Of a stretch of DNA of 63,076 nt, positions 33,737 through 43,190 are shown piece by piece. A program made the position numbers and the translations under genes. Every line of letters begins with the position of its first letter. The stretch's first letter is position 1. The notes below the pieces were generated by a model, which searched no databases, had not been told where the DNA came from, and worked only from the letters and a program-made list of their open reading frames with translations. The stretch comes from Spirochaetales bacterium Spiro_07. Lineage in GTDB: Bacteria > Spirochaetota > Spirochaetia > Treponematales > Treponemataceae. Location: assembly GCA_001603145.1 (NCBI GenBank), contig LVBI01000005.1, positions 1 through 63,076 of the forward strand. The letters run 5' to 3'.

Positions 33737-36319
33737 ATGAAGCATTACATTTACACGAACGACAATTGTATCGGTTGCAATCACTGTATTTCAGTGTGCC
33801 CGATTCCGGGCGCAAACATTGCTGAAAAGACGAACAACAAAAATCATATACGCGTAAACACCTCAAAATGTATCCTTTGTGGTCAGTGTCTCAACGTCTG
33901 CAAGCATGACGCGCGCAGCTATATCGATGATTCCGAAAAATTCTTTCAAGACTTAAAAGACGGTGCAGACATTTCAGTTGCCATTGATCCATCTTTTTTT
34001 GTTGATTATCCGAACATTGCAAACGGCGTCTTAGGCTATTTGCGTTCCATCGGCGTAAAGAACATCTACAACGTAAGCTATGGCGCAAATATTTTTACAT
34101 GGGCTTTGCTTGAATATTTTCTCGATGACAACAATACAGGCGGAATTTTTCCAAACTGCCCGACAATCGTAAATTATATCGAAAAATATATGCCTTCAGT
34201 CATTCCGGCTCTTGTTCCAATCCGCTCTCCGCTATTTTGCCTTGCAATTTATGCGCGCAAATACTTGAAAGACACAAACAAGATAGCTTTTTTAAGCCCA
34301 TGCGTTGCCCATTTTTCAGAAATCGATGACGCATATTCAGATGGCCTAGTAAGCTACAACGTCACATTCGAGCATTTTTTCAAAAGCTTAAAAGACATTG
34401 ACTTCAATCTGTATTATTCCGAAAGCGACATCCCTGATTACGGGCTTGGCGCGCTTTATCCGTTTCCGGGCGGAATAAAGGAAAATCTGGAGCATTTTAT
34501 CGGCTACGAAAAAACGATAGTCAGCAAGAATTTGGTTTTATACAATAAGTCAGACGTAGATTCCTTAAAATCTATCGCCGAATATAACTGCACAAAAGGC
34601 GTGTTCTTTGAGCTGCTCAACTGCAGTAACGGCTGCAACTTCGGGCCGTGCATAGATAAATCAAGTTTTTCAATAGACAAGGTTGTTGAGCAACATCAGT
34701 GCATAAGGTTCAATATGCTGCAGAACGGCAATCTAAAAGAATACGCCCGCGAAATGCCAAGAGCTGAACGTCTTGAGTTTTTCAGAAACAAATTCAAAGA
34801 CTTGAACTTGCACGACTTTCAAAGAGAATTCCACAACAAATATCTGAAGCCTTTCAAAGCACCAAAAGAAATAATAGACGAAATCTTTATCCGCATGCAC
34901 AAAAATACTGAAGAATCGAGGCACATAGACTGCCATTCTTGCGGCTACAATTCGTGCTATCAGATGGCAGAAGCTATTGCAAACGGCTACAACAACATTG
35001 AAAATTGCGTTCAATTCGAAAAAAAGGAAAACTACAAGCTTTTTACGTCAGACCAGCTTACAGGGCTGCCCAACAAATATTTGTTCATCAAAGATTTGTC
35101 AGATATTCTGGCGGCAGAAAACAGGCAAAACTTTGCCGTAATGCAGATAAACATAAAGAATTTCATCTTTATAAACCAGCAGGTGGGCTTTATAAAGGGC
35201 AATGACATTCTTGTAGAATATGCCTCAAAAGCAAAAGAAATTGTTGACGGCGCAGAAAACGAAAAGATTTATCTTTTGAACGGCAACAACTTTTATATAA
35301 TAGCCAAAAAAGAGCGCATGAACGATTTGTTCTATAAGCTGAACCATATTGAGCTTGTCTCTTTAAAGCAAAACCAGATTGCTGACATAAACAGCCTTTC
35401 AATCAGGGCGGCGCTCTATAACATTACAGGCGATGAAAAGAACACGGACACCGTAATTGACAGAATTTCTACAACTTATTTTACGGTACGCTCAACGCCA
35501 AGCAAAGACCTTGTTGTTTATGACCAAGACATTGCGAAAAAAGTCTCTCAATCAATTGCGATAAGCCAGCATATTCAGAAAGCACTTCTTAATAATTCGC
35601 TTTACGTAGTTTATCAGCCTAAAGTCAACCAGCTGACGAACAAACTTGTCGGGGCAGAAGCCCTTATCCGTTGGAACAACAACGGCACGGTTATTCCGCC
35701 TGATAAGTTTATTCCAGTCTGCGAATCGACAGGCTTTGTAAAAAGGCTCGACTTCTTTATGCTCAACCAAGTCTGCAAGAAAATGGGCGAATGGAAAAAG
35801 AAGAACATCGAGCTTGTTCCTGTTTCCGTTAATTTTTCAAAACAGCATCTTATGCATCAAGAAGTTGCGGAAAGAATCTGTAACATCATTGACTTCTGGA
35901 AGATTCCTCATAATTTTATCGAAATTGAATTTACGGAAACATCTATTGCAGAAGAAAAAGAGCTTTTGTCAAACACAATAGCCGTTCTAAAAGAGAAGGG
36001 CATTTCAGTTTCAGTTGACGATTTTGGTTCAGGCTATTCGTCTTTGAACTTGCTGCAAGATTTTAACTTTGACGTACTCAAGCTGGACAAAAGCCTAATA
36101 AAGACAATCGTAGAAAACAACCGAGCAAGAATAGTTATTGCAAACGTCATTAACATGGCGAATGCGCTCAATATGTCTATAATCGCAGAAGGCGTTGAAA
36201 CTAAAGAAGAGCTTATGACGCTCAAAAACTTGAACTGCAACGTCATTCAAGGCTTTATATTTGATAAGCCGCTTTCTGTTGAAGAATTTGAACAAAGACT
36301 TATAAACAAGCAATATTAG
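33737..36319 (+). CDS. [FeFe]-hydrogenase-like sensory protein fused to degenerate GGDEF and EAL domains
   Basis: The 860-residue soluble protein has, in order: two ferredoxin [4Fe-4S] motifs (Cys 11/14/17/21 and 45/48/51/55), a hydrogenase H-cluster-type domain (about 65-385), a further Fe-S module (C399, C402, C407 and a later ENC, in SCGYNSC), a GGDEF-like domain with NGNNF in place of GGDEF, and an EAL domain (GAEALIRW near 640, VSVNFS, EFTETS, DDFGSG, KLDKSLI, AEGVET, QGF). The four cysteines that hold the H-cluster cubane are kept (C141, C189, C296, C300). The proton-relay Cys is Asn (PNCP), and the Lys of the second motif is His (SPCVAH). This suits a sensor, not a catalyst. The ATG is chosen over a TTG three codons upstream; neither has a good ribosome-binding site. 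pepF starts 10 bases downstream. Confidence 0.92.
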   Translation: MKHYIYTNDNCIGCNHCISVCPIPGANIAEKTNNKNHIRVNTSKCILCGQCLNVCKHDARSYIDDSEKFFQDLKDGADISVAIDPSFFVDYPNIANGVLGYLRSIGVKNIYNVSYGANIFTWALLEYFLDDNNTGGIFPNCPTIVNYIEKYMPSVIPALVPIRSPLFCLAIYARKYLKDTNKIAFLSPCVAHFSEIDDAYSDGLVSYNVTFEHFFKSLKDIDFNLYYSESDIPDYGLGALYPFPGGIKENLEHFIGYEKTIVSKNLVLYNKSDVDSLKSIAEYNCTKGVFFELLNCSNGCNFGPCIDKSSFSIDKVVEQHQCIRFNMLQNGNLKEYAREMPRAERLEFFRNKFKDLNLHDFQREFHNKYLKPFKAPKEIIDEIFIRMHKNTEESRHIDCHSCGYNSCYQMAEAIANGYNNIENCVQFEKKENYKLFTSDQLTGLPNKYLFIKDLSDILAAENRQNFAVMQINIKNFIFINQQVGFIKGNDILVEYASKAKEIVDGAENEKIYLLNGNNFYIIAKKERMNDLFYKLNHIELVSLKQNQIADINSLSIRAALYNITGDEKNTDTVIDRISTTYFTVRSTPSKDLVVYDQDIAKKVSQSIAISQHIQKALLNNSLYVVYQPKVNQLTNKLVGAEALIRWNNNGTVIPPDKFIPVCESTGFVKRLDFFMLNQVCKKMGEWKKKNIELVPVSVNFSKQHLMHQEVAERICNIIDFWKIPHNFIEIEFTETSIAEEKELLSNTIAVLKEKGISVSVDDFGSGYSSLNLLQDFNFDVLKLDKSLIKTIVENNRARIVIANVINMANALNMSIIAEGVETKEELMTLKNLNCNVIQGFIFDKPLSVEEFEQRLINKQY

Positions 36320-36329
36320 AGAGGCAATA

Positions 36330-38168
36330 ATGAACAAAAAAGACTCATCAGGTGCGCCAAGGTGGAACCTTTCGTCTATTTATGAATCTTTTGACGGCGA
36401 CGATTTCAAAAAAGACATGGAAGAAATGAACAAGCTGAAAAGTGAGCTTAATAATCTTTTAACTTCAAACCTTTTTTCCACAGATTTTCCACAATGGGTT
36501 TTTTCGTATATAGAAAAATCTAACAAACTCCAAAGCATTTCAAGCTCTTTATATGCTTATGTTTACGCCGCTTATTCGGTAAATACAGTAAATTCACAAC
36601 TTATAAACCAGATTTCCTACATTGAAAACCAATTTATCGACATTGAACAGATAAATCTCAAGTTTTCAACCGCTTTTTCGCAAGTTGTGACAAATAATCC
36701 ACAATCATTAACAGATTTATACACAAGTTATCCACAATTAAAAGATTATTCTTATATTTTTGCAGAAACAGTTGAGCTTAACAAACATAACATGAAGCCC
36801 GAACTTGAAGAACTTGCTGACCAGCTGAATCTTAGCGGCGCAGAAAGCTTCAGCCGCCTGCAAGAGCAGATTATCTCAACTTTGTTAGATTCTGAAACAG
36901 GCAAGACGTTCAACCAGCTTAGAAATGACGCTTACGACAAAGACCGTGCGGTGCGCAAAGAGTCTTTCAATAAAGAGATTAAGTTTCTTGAAAGCATGTC
37001 AGTTCCGCTTACGGCGTGCCTCAACAGCATAAAAGGCACAACAATTACGCTGAACAAGCGGCGGCTTTGGCAAAGCGCATTGGACAAAGCTTTGGCGCAG
37101 TCAAGAATAAGCCAGAAAACATTGACGGCGCTTATTGAGTCAATCGAAAGTTCGATTCCGCTTTGGCAGGAATATCTTGCTATAAAAGCAAAATTGCTTT
37201 TTCCGCAAGAGAAAAACCCGAAACTGGCGTTTTACGATTTATTCGCGCCGCTTCAAGATAATTCGGGTTCAGAAAAAGCCCAAACTGAAAGCATCCTCTC
37301 AAAAAAATGGTCTTTTGAAGAAGCAAAAGATTATATAATTGAGCGGTTCAGTACTTTTTCTTTAGAACTTGGCAACTTTGCGAAAAACGCTTTTGACAAC
37401 AACTGGATTGACGCAGAAATCAGAAGCGGCAAAGTCGGCGGCGCTTATTGCATGGATTTTCCGAAGCAAAAAGTTTCGCGTGTCTTGTCAAATTTTACAG
37501 GCTCTTTTTCAGACATAACGACTTTGGCGCACGAGCTTGGGCATGCGTATCATTTTTATTGCATAAAAGACCGCGATTACGAGCTTGCACAATACCCGAT
37601 GACGCTTGCCGAGACTGCATCAAACTTTGCTGAAACAATCGTTCAGAAGGGCATAATTTCATCTATAACAGGCTTTGAGCGCATAAGCATGATAGAGCTG
37701 CATCTGCAAGACTGCTGCCAAGTGCTTATCGACATTCTCTCAAGATTTTACTTTGAGCGTGCCGTCTTTGAAAAACGCCAAGATGGAGAGCTTTCTTCTG
37801 AAGAATTCTGCAATTTAATGCTCGACGCGCAAAAAAAGGCTTACGGCACGCTGTCAGAATATCATCCTTATATGTGGGCGCTGAAATCGCATTATTACAG
37901 CACCAGCCTTGATTTCTACAATTTTCCATATGCTTTTGGAATGCTTTTCAGTGCCGGGCTTTATGCGCGCTATAAAAAAGAAGGGCAGGGTTTTGCAGAA
38001 GCTTACAAGCTGCTGCTCTCTGAAACTGGCAGGCTTTCTTGCGAAGAAGTATGCCAAAAAGCTGGCTTTGACATTGAAACTAAAGATTTCTGGTTGAGCG
38101 GAATTGAAACACTTAAAGCCGAAATCAATGAACTGAAAGCCTACGCTAAAAAGCTGAAACAATCATGA
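36330..38168 (+). CDS. pepF: Oligoendopeptidase F (M3 family)
   Basis: This cytoplasmic zinc peptidase degrades short peptides. The 612-residue product has HELGHAYHFY (zinc-binding HExxH, residues 401-405) and the third-ligand helix in MTLAETASNFAETIV, as in clostridial PepF. The first 300 residues form the helical lid. GAGAGG precedes the ATG. It is the second gene of the operon headed by the hydrogenase-like/EAL protein. Its stop overlaps the next start (ATGA). Confidence 0.95.
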   Translation: MNKKDSSGAPRWNLSSIYESFDGDDFKKDMEEMNKLKSELNNLLTSNLFSTDFPQWVFSYIEKSNKLQSISSSLYAYVYAAYSVNTVNSQLINQISYIENQFIDIEQINLKFSTAFSQVVTNNPQSLTDLYTSYPQLKDYSYIFAETVELNKHNMKPELEELADQLNLSGAESFSRLQEQIISTLLDSETGKTFNQLRNDAYDKDRAVRKESFNKEIKFLESMSVPLTACLNSIKGTTITLNKRRLWQSALDKALAQSRISQKTLTALIESIESSIPLWQEYLAIKAKLLFPQEKNPKLAFYDLFAPLQDNSGSEKAQTESILSKKWSFEEAKDYIIERFSTFSLELGNFAKNAFDNNWIDAEIRSGKVGGAYCMDFPKQKVSRVLSNFTGSFSDITTLAHELGHAYHFYCIKDRDYELAQYPMTLAETASNFAETIVQKGIISSITGFERISMIELHLQDCCQVLIDILSRFYFERAVFEKRQDGELSSEEFCNLMLDAQKKAYGTLSEYHPYMWALKSHYYSTSLDFYNFPYAFGMLFSAGLYARYKKEGQGFAEAYKLLLSETGRLSCEEVCQKAGFDIETKDFWLSGIETLKAEINELKAYAKKLKQS

Positions 38169-38878
38169 ACGAAATAAACGAAGAATTTGAGCGCATGGCG
38201 CGCATTTTAGACTCGGGCAAGATTGAAACGCTAAAATCAAAGCATGTCGCCGTTTTTGGCATTGGCGGCGTAGGCTCTTTTGCTGCAGAAGCTTTAGCGC
38301 GAGCTTCTATAGGCTTTATCACTCTCGTCGATAACGACACAGTTGCTGCTTCTAACATAAACAGACAGCTTATTGCGCTTCATTCTACAATCAGCAAACC
38401 CAAAACCGAGATTATGAAAAGCCGAATTCTTGACATAAACCCGTCTTGCTGTGTTGAAGCTATGAACATTTTTTACGGCAAAGAAACTGAAAATCTTATA
38501 GATTTCAGCAAATTTGACGCTGTAATTGATGCAGTAGACACTGTAAGTGCAAAGCTTTTGATAATTGAAAATGCCAAAAAAGCGGGCATAGACCTTATTT
38601 CTTGCATGGGCACAGGCAACAAACTTGACCCGACGCGCTTTGAAATTGCAGATATATCAAAGACTTCTGTTTGCCCGCTCGCAAGGGTTATGCGCTATGA
38701 GCTTAAAAAACGCCGCATTTCAAAAGTTCCTGTTGTCTATTCAAAAGAAGAGCCTATAAAGCCTAGCACCAACCAGGCAGACTCAAGGGGCAAAATTCCG
38801 CCGGGCAGCATTTCGTTTGTTCCGCCTGTTGCCGGCATGATTGCCGCAAGCTACATAATAAATCAGTTTTTGAAATAG
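38165..38878 (+). CDS. tcdA: tRNA threonylcarbamoyladenosine dehydratase (TcdA/CsdL)
   Basis: TcdA uses ATP to cyclise t6A at position 37 of tRNAs. The 237-residue E1-like protein has GIGGVGSFAAEALARASIG (nucleotide-binding), LVDNDTVAASNINRQLIAL, DAVDTVSAKLLII and PPGSISFVPPVAGM near the end. The start overlaps the pepF stop by four bases, so translation is coupled. Confidence 0.93.
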   Translation: MNEINEEFERMARILDSGKIETLKSKHVAVFGIGGVGSFAAEALARASIGFITLVDNDTVAASNINRQLIALHSTISKPKTEIMKSRILDINPSCCVEAMNIFYGKETENLIDFSKFDAVIDAVDTVSAKLLIIENAKKAGIDLISCMGTGNKLDPTRFEIADISKTSVCPLARVMRYELKKRRISKVPVVYSKEEPIKPSTNQADSRGKIPPGSISFVPPVAGMIAASYIINQFLK

Positions 38879-38891
38879 TCTGTTTAAAAAT

Positions 38892-38997
38892 GAACGAACC
38901 CCGACGCATAGCGTGCGGGGTATCGTTCGTTCTGCTAAGGAATTGCACTCAGGTTTAATACCCTTTATTTCGCCCCAGAGGGGCGGGGTATTAAACC
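38892..38997. repeat. Pair of long hairpins after tcdA
   Basis: Hairpin A (38892-38928) pairs GAACGA-ACCCCG with CGGGGT-a-TCGTTC. Hairpin B (38952-38997) pairs GGTTTAATACCC with GGGTATTAAACC and has an inner stem, CGCCCC/GGGGCG (38971-38985). Both are GC-rich in the middle and lack T runs. They may block RNA decay or terminate transcription, or belong to a repeat family. Confidence 0.65.
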
Positions 38998-39066
38998 CTC
39001 GGCACGAATAAAAGTGACTGTGTTGGTTGTTTCAAATACCAGACAAGTCGTGACTGCTTGGAGCAG

Positions 39067-39372
39067 ATGTCTGACTTTGACAAATTACAGATTGATAATA
39101 TTTTTGAATCTGAATATAGAAAGCTGAATATAAGACAATTTTCTACTCCAAAGTTTGAATCAGTTAAACCAAAATCGAAATTAATATCAAAATTAAAAGA
39201 CTTTGGTAAATATATGATTCTTTGGCTTTTTCTTTTCGCGTTTATTTATGGAATAACTTCATTTTTTACAAGAGAAGATCCTATTTTGTTTCATCTATGT
39301 ATAGCAGTGCTTGTGATTGTTTGGCTGTTTGGTGTTTTATTCATGGGCTTTGTGTTTCTGGGATCAGATTGA
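39067..39372 (+). CDS. Small two-helix membrane protein
   Basis: From the ATG at 39067 (GGAG three bases upstream) the product is about 101 residues. A polar N-terminal half is followed by two hydrophobic segments (YMILWLFLFAFIYGITSFF and HLCIAVLVIVWLFGVLFMGF). An in-frame TTG nine bases upstream is the alternative start. AT-rich composition and lack of recognised relatives suggest a lineage-specific gene. Confidence 0.55.
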   Translation: MSDFDKLQIDNIFESEYRKLNIRQFSTPKFESVKPKSKLISKLKDFGKYMILWLFLFAFIYGITSFFTREDPILFHLCIAVLVIVWLFGVLFMGFVFLGSD

Positions 39373-39454
39373 TAAAACAACAAGGTATTATGAAGTACAC
39401 TAATTTATATGAGTACAAATCCTCGAAGCTTTTCATATAAATGGAGCATGTAGG

Positions 39455-39594
39455 ATGAAGAAAAGTCTTTTTATATTTATCTTTGTCTTCTTTTCGTATT
39501 CAATGCAGTTTCAGATTCAGTTTTGCCTTTGTCACATATCAAGCTGAAACATAAAAAGCTGAACGCGTTTGACATGGTTCAGCTGTACAGTTAA
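39455..39594 (+). pseudogene. Possible frameshifted small exported peptide
   Basis: An ATG with GGAG eight bases upstream opens MKKSLFIFIFVFFSYS, a signal-peptide-like start, but the frame stops at 39547 after 30 codons. In the next frame it would continue as AVSDSVLPLSHIKLKHKKLN and end at 39594. A frameshifted small secreted protein would explain this. The end overlaps the promoter of the next gene, so chance is also possible. Confidence 0.3.
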
Positions 39595-39597
39595 ACT
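39569..39597 (+). promoter_or_regulatory. Strong sigma70 promoter of the second Dus gene
   Basis: A perfect TTGACA (39569-39574), a 17-base spacer and TAAACT (39592-39597). It shows that the in-frame ATG at 39598, directly after the -10, cannot be the translated start. The leader is about 45 bases. Confidence 0.8.
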
Positions 39598-39648
39598 ATG
39601 GCGGAAAAATGCGGCGCTTCAAATTTTGCCGCTCTTATAGGAAACAAT

Positions 39649-40776
39649 ATGCCGAAACTTCTTTTTGCGCCGATGGCGACGCTTTCGCATGAGGCAATGA
39701 GGCGCATTATCGAACATTATTCGCCGTGCGCCTGCGACGAATATTACACTGAAATGATTCAAGCTACCACGTTTATTGGCGGCGGCAAATTTGAGCAGTT
39801 CTATGTGCGCCCCGGGCCTTGCCCTGAACGCGTTGTGTGGCAGCTCACTTGCGGCAAGGCTGAACCGATGGCACAGGCCGCAAAGATTATCGCAGGGCTT
39901 GGCGGAATCGGCATTGACATAAACATGGGCTGCTGTGCGCCTGAAATTGTGCGGCAGGGCGCAGGCATTGCGTGGATGCTTAAAGACAGAGCTGAAACTG
40001 AAGAACTGCTGCGGCTTGTGCGCAAGGCTGTGCCTGAAAACATGCGCCTTAGCGTAAAAATGCGGCTCGGCGACGAAGACTACAAGCTTGATGAGCTTTT
40101 GAGCTTTGCAGACATGCTCGCCGCGCAAGGTGTTTCTCAGATTGTGCTGCACCCGCGCACCAGAAAGGCTAAGTTCAAGCGGCCGCCGCACTGGAACGAT
40201 GCACAAAAGCTTTTTGAGCACCTCGAAAAACATTACGGCAGTTCTATTTGCCGCTGCATTAATGGCAACATCGTAGATTTTCAGTCTTTATGCAGCGTGC
40301 AAAAGCTTGTGCCGCTTGCAGAAGGCTTTATGATTGGGCGCGCGGCTGTGCAGAAACCGTGGCTTTTCGGCGATTTGGCGCGGCAGCTTGCACAAGATTC
40401 AGTTGGGCAAAGTGCGGTTGAGCAGCTGGAGGCGGCAGGGCTGGCGGGTTCAGCTTGTCTTGCCGCGGCACAAGATGGCGCAAATGCTGGTGCAGAAGAA
40501 TGTGCAGACGGTGGCGCAAGTGGCGGCGCGCAAAGCAAAATCGATTCACTTGAGATTGTCAGCATGTTCATTGACAATCTGGTAGAGTGCCAGCCAGAAG
40601 AATTCTGGCTTTCGCGCGCGCAGCGGTTCTTCTCTTATTTCTGCAAGAACTACAGCTTTGCGAATTATCTGTTCACGCAAGTGAACAACGCCAAAAACCT
40701 GCCCGGCATGAAACAAGCTTTTGAAGCTTATTTTGAGAAAATGCCGAACGAGCGTTTCCTCAGCCGCAGCTTGTAG
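39649..40776 (+). CDS. tRNA-dihydrouridine synthase family protein (diverged)
   Basis: The 375-residue FMN enzyme of the Dus family has LLFAPMATLSHEAMRR, INMGCCAPEIVRQGAG (catalytic Cys region), VKMRLGDEDYKLDELL, IVLHPRTRKAKF and FMIGRAAVQKPWLFGD. A low-complexity Ala/Gly insert (near ECADGGASGGAQ, about residues 275-305) separates barrel and helical C-terminus. The start is the ATG with AGGA six bases upstream; an upstream ATG lies at the promoter -10. It probably modifies a tRNA position different from that of DusB at 20290. Confidence 0.88.
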   Translation: MPKLLFAPMATLSHEAMRRIIEHYSPCACDEYYTEMIQATTFIGGGKFEQFYVRPGPCPERVVWQLTCGKAEPMAQAAKIIAGLGGIGIDINMGCCAPEIVRQGAGIAWMLKDRAETEELLRLVRKAVPENMRLSVKMRLGDEDYKLDELLSFADMLAAQGVSQIVLHPRTRKAKFKRPPHWNDAQKLFEHLEKHYGSSICRCINGNIVDFQSLCSVQKLVPLAEGFMIGRAAVQKPWLFGDLARQLAQDSVGQSAVEQLEAAGLAGSACLAAAQDGANAGAEECADGGASGGAQSKIDSLEIVSMFIDNLVECQPEEFWLSRAQRFFSYFCKNYSFANYLFTQVNNAKNLPGMKQAFEAYFEKMPNERFLSRSL

Positions 40777-40779
40777 CAC

Positions 40780-40809
40780 TTGCACCAGCCGCGCAAATAA
40801 AGCTAAAAT
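40780..40809 (+). promoter_or_regulatory. Promoter of rarA, predicted leaderless transcript
   Basis: TTGCAC (40780-40785, weak), an 18-base spacer and TAAAAT (40804-40809), then six bases to the ATG at 40816. No ribosome-binding site. Confidence 0.6.
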
Positions 40810-40815
40810 GTCTTC

Positions 40816-43188
40816 ATGGATTTATTTGACCAGCAGCAGAGCCGCTCTCACGAGCCTTTGGCGGCGAGGATGAGACCGCGCAATTTAGACGAATTCATCG
40901 GACAAGACCACATCGTCGGCAAAGGCCGGCTTTTGCGGCGTGCAATCATGGCCGACCAGCTTACTTCCGTGATTTTTTACGGCCCGCCCGGCACAGGCAA
41001 GACAACGCTTGCGCGCGTTATCGCAAATCATACAAAGAGCAATTTTCTCACGCTGAACGCTGTGCTTGCCGGTGTTCAGAACATACGCGATTCAATCAAG
41101 GCCGCCGACGAGCAGTACAGGCTTTATGGCCGGCGCACAATTCTTTTTGTTGATGAAGTTCACCGCTGGAACAAGAGCCAGCAGGATGCGCTTCTGCCGT
41201 GGGTTGAGAATGGCACGATAATTCTTGTCGGGGCTACAACCGAAAATCCGTTTTTTGAAGTGAATAAGGCGCTCGTCAGCAGAAGCCGCGTGTTTCAGCT
41301 CAAGCCGCTGACGAATGAAGACCTGATGAAAGCCGCTGATGCCGCGCTTAAAGACAAGGAACGCGGCTATGGCCGCTGGAATGTTCAGTTTGAGCCGGGC
41401 GCGCTTGAGCATCTGGTTGAAACCGCGAACGGCGACGCAAGAAGCTTGCTGAATGCGCTTGAGCTTGCAGTTGAAACCACGCCAGATGAATGGAATCCAG
41501 AAGCTGTGCCTTGCGTTCCGCCTGAAAATTCGACGATTTACATAAGCAAAGAAACTGCCGAAGAGAGCATTCAGCGCAAAGTTGTGCTCTACGACCGCGA
41601 CGGCGATTATCATTACGACATTATAAGCGCGTTCATAAAAAGCTTGCGCGGCCGCGACCCCGATGCCGCGCTTTATTGGATGGCGCGCATGATGAGCGCA
41701 GGCGAAGACCCGCACTTTATTTTCAGGCGTATGCTCATTTCGGCATGTGAAGACACAGGTCTTGCCGACCCGAATGCGATTGGCGTTGTTGAGTCTTGCG
41801 CGGCCGCTTTTGACCGCATCGGGCTGCCGGAAGGGCAGTATATGTTGACGCAGGCGGCGCTTTATCTTGCCACCGCGCCAAAGTCTAACAGCGCGATGGC
41901 TTATTTTGACGCGCACAAGGCTGTTATGGCAGAAGATGCTGAAGTGCCGAACCATCTGCGCGATGCAAGCCGCGACGGTGAAGGTTTCGGACACGGCGCG
42001 GGCTATCTTTATCCGCATGCATACCGCGACCATTGGGTTGCGCAACAATATTTGCCGGACGGTCTTGACGGGCGCGTGTTCTACAATCCGTCTGACCAGG
42101 GCTATGAAAAGACGATTAGGGCAGAAGTGCTTTCGCGCCGCGAATTGCAGATTGCGGCTTTAATCGAAGACGCTCAGACTGAAGACGAAGAGATGGTCAA
42201 CCCGATTGATGAATGGTGGCACGCCGAGCGGCGCAAGCATGGCACTGAAAAGACAGGCGAAAATCTTTCGTTTACGCCCGAAAACAAGAAGCTTGCACAA
42301 TGGCAGAAGCGCACAGACGAGGGCAGGGCAGAAAGCTTGCTTGAGCTTCGCAACAGCTTGCTTGATTCTGTTAAGATTTTGCGCCACAGCCGCTGCCTCG
42401 TGCTTGGCGCTGACGACGGCCTCTTCGTCTGGGAAACATTGCGCCGTTGCCCCGAAGGTTTTGCCGGCGGTTTGTGCAAGACCGGCCGCGGCATGGAGAT
42501 TCTGACGCAATACGCTTCTACGCTCGCTGAAATTGACCGGCCTGTAATCGGCACAAAATTCTCTGATTTTGGCGACGTGACTTTCGATTTTGTGTTTGCG
42601 AAAGACCCGTTCTCTTCAAAAGATTCTATGATGCAGTTTCTTGAAACGTGGAAAAGACGCATTGTTGACGGCGCGGCTTTTGTTTCAGACGAAAAACAGG
42701 CTGAAACTGAAAAGCTACCGTCATTCGCTGAAAACTGCGTTTTGTGCTTCGCGCAGAAAATACCGCAACATTCGGCGCGCCTCGGCTCTTCACTGCTGCA
42801 CCATCTTGAAAAGACGCAGCTTCACTCAGACGAAAAGCTTAAAGACGCGCTCACCTCTTTCAGCTCAGCAGAAACAGACTTTTTCAGCCAGAAAGAGCAT
42901 CCGCTTTTCGGCTGGAACGAGCAGACTGTCTTAGATGCGGCAGAAAGCTTAGGCTTTGACGCAAGCAGCTTCAGCAAGACAATCGTTTCAAAGCGGCAGT
43001 TCTCGCAAGACGATGTTGCGCTGTGGTTTTCTGAAAAGTCTGAATACGGCCGCTTCTTAAAGCAGCATCTTGAAGCGCCTGTCTATAAAGCCGTGCAAGA
43101 ATTCGCAGAAACAACAGCAGCAAGGCGCATTCCGCTAGAGTGGCCGCAAGTAGTCTGGTTCTTCAAGCTTGCAAAACGCTTTTCGTAA
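40816..43188 (+). CDS. rarA: RarA/MgsA recombination ATPase fused to a C-terminal methyltransferase-like domain
   Basis: RarA is an AAA+ ATPase that acts at stalled replication forks. Residues 1 to about 440 are a complete Rar[10 protein letters not shown] (56-64), [36 protein letters not shown] (sensor and arginine finger) and the helical C-terminal part ending near [19 protein letters not shown]. Another 350 residues follow, with [16 protein letters not shown] (like SAM-methyltransferase motif I) and [13 protein letters not shown]. The total of 790 is nearly twice the normal size. Similar RarA fusions with unknown domains are known in cyanobacteria; the role of the added part is unclear. 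Confidence 0.93.
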   Translation: MDLFDQQQSRSHEPLAARMRPRNLDEFIGQDHIVGKGRLLRRAIMADQLTSVIFYGPPGTGKTTLARVIANHTKSNFLTLNAVLAGVQNIRDSIKAADEQYRLYGRRTILFVDEVHRWNKSQQDALLPWVENGTIILVGATTENPFFEVNKALVSRSRVFQLKPLTNEDLMKAADAALKDKERGYGRWNVQFEPGALEHLVETANGDARSLLNALELAVETTPDEWNPEAVPCVPPENSTIYISKETAEESIQRKVVLYDRDGDYHYDIISAFIKSLRGRDPDAALYWMARMMSAGEDPHFIFRRMLISACEDTGLADPNAIGVVESCAAAFDRIGLPEGQYMLTQAALYLATAPKSNSAMAYFDAHKAVMAEDAEVPNHLRDASRDGEGFGHGAGYLYPHAYRDHWVAQQYLPDGLDGRVFYNPSDQGYEKTIRAEVLSRRELQIAALIEDAQTEDEEMVNPIDEWWHAERRKHGTEKTGENLSFTPENKKLAQWQKRTDEGRAESLLELRNSLLDSVKILRHSRCLVLGADDGLFVWETLRRCPEGFAGGLCKTGRGMEILTQYASTLAEIDRPVIGTKFSDFGDVTFDFVFAKDPFSSKDSMMQFLETWKRRIVDGAAFVSDEKQAETEKLPSFAENCVLCFAQKIPQHSARLGSSLLHHLEKTQLHSDEKLKDALTSFSSAETDFFSQKEHPLFGWNEQTVLDAAESLGFDASSFSKTIVSKRQFSQDDVALWFSEKSEYGRFLKQHLEAPVYKAVQEFAETTAARRIPLEWPQVVWFFKLAKRFS

Positions 43189-43190
43189 TC

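Noticed and set aside
41092..42048. 318-codon open frame on the minus strand inside rarA
   Set aside because: It is antisense to the conserved AAA+ region and shows no recognisable motif; a shadow frame in codon-biased DNA.
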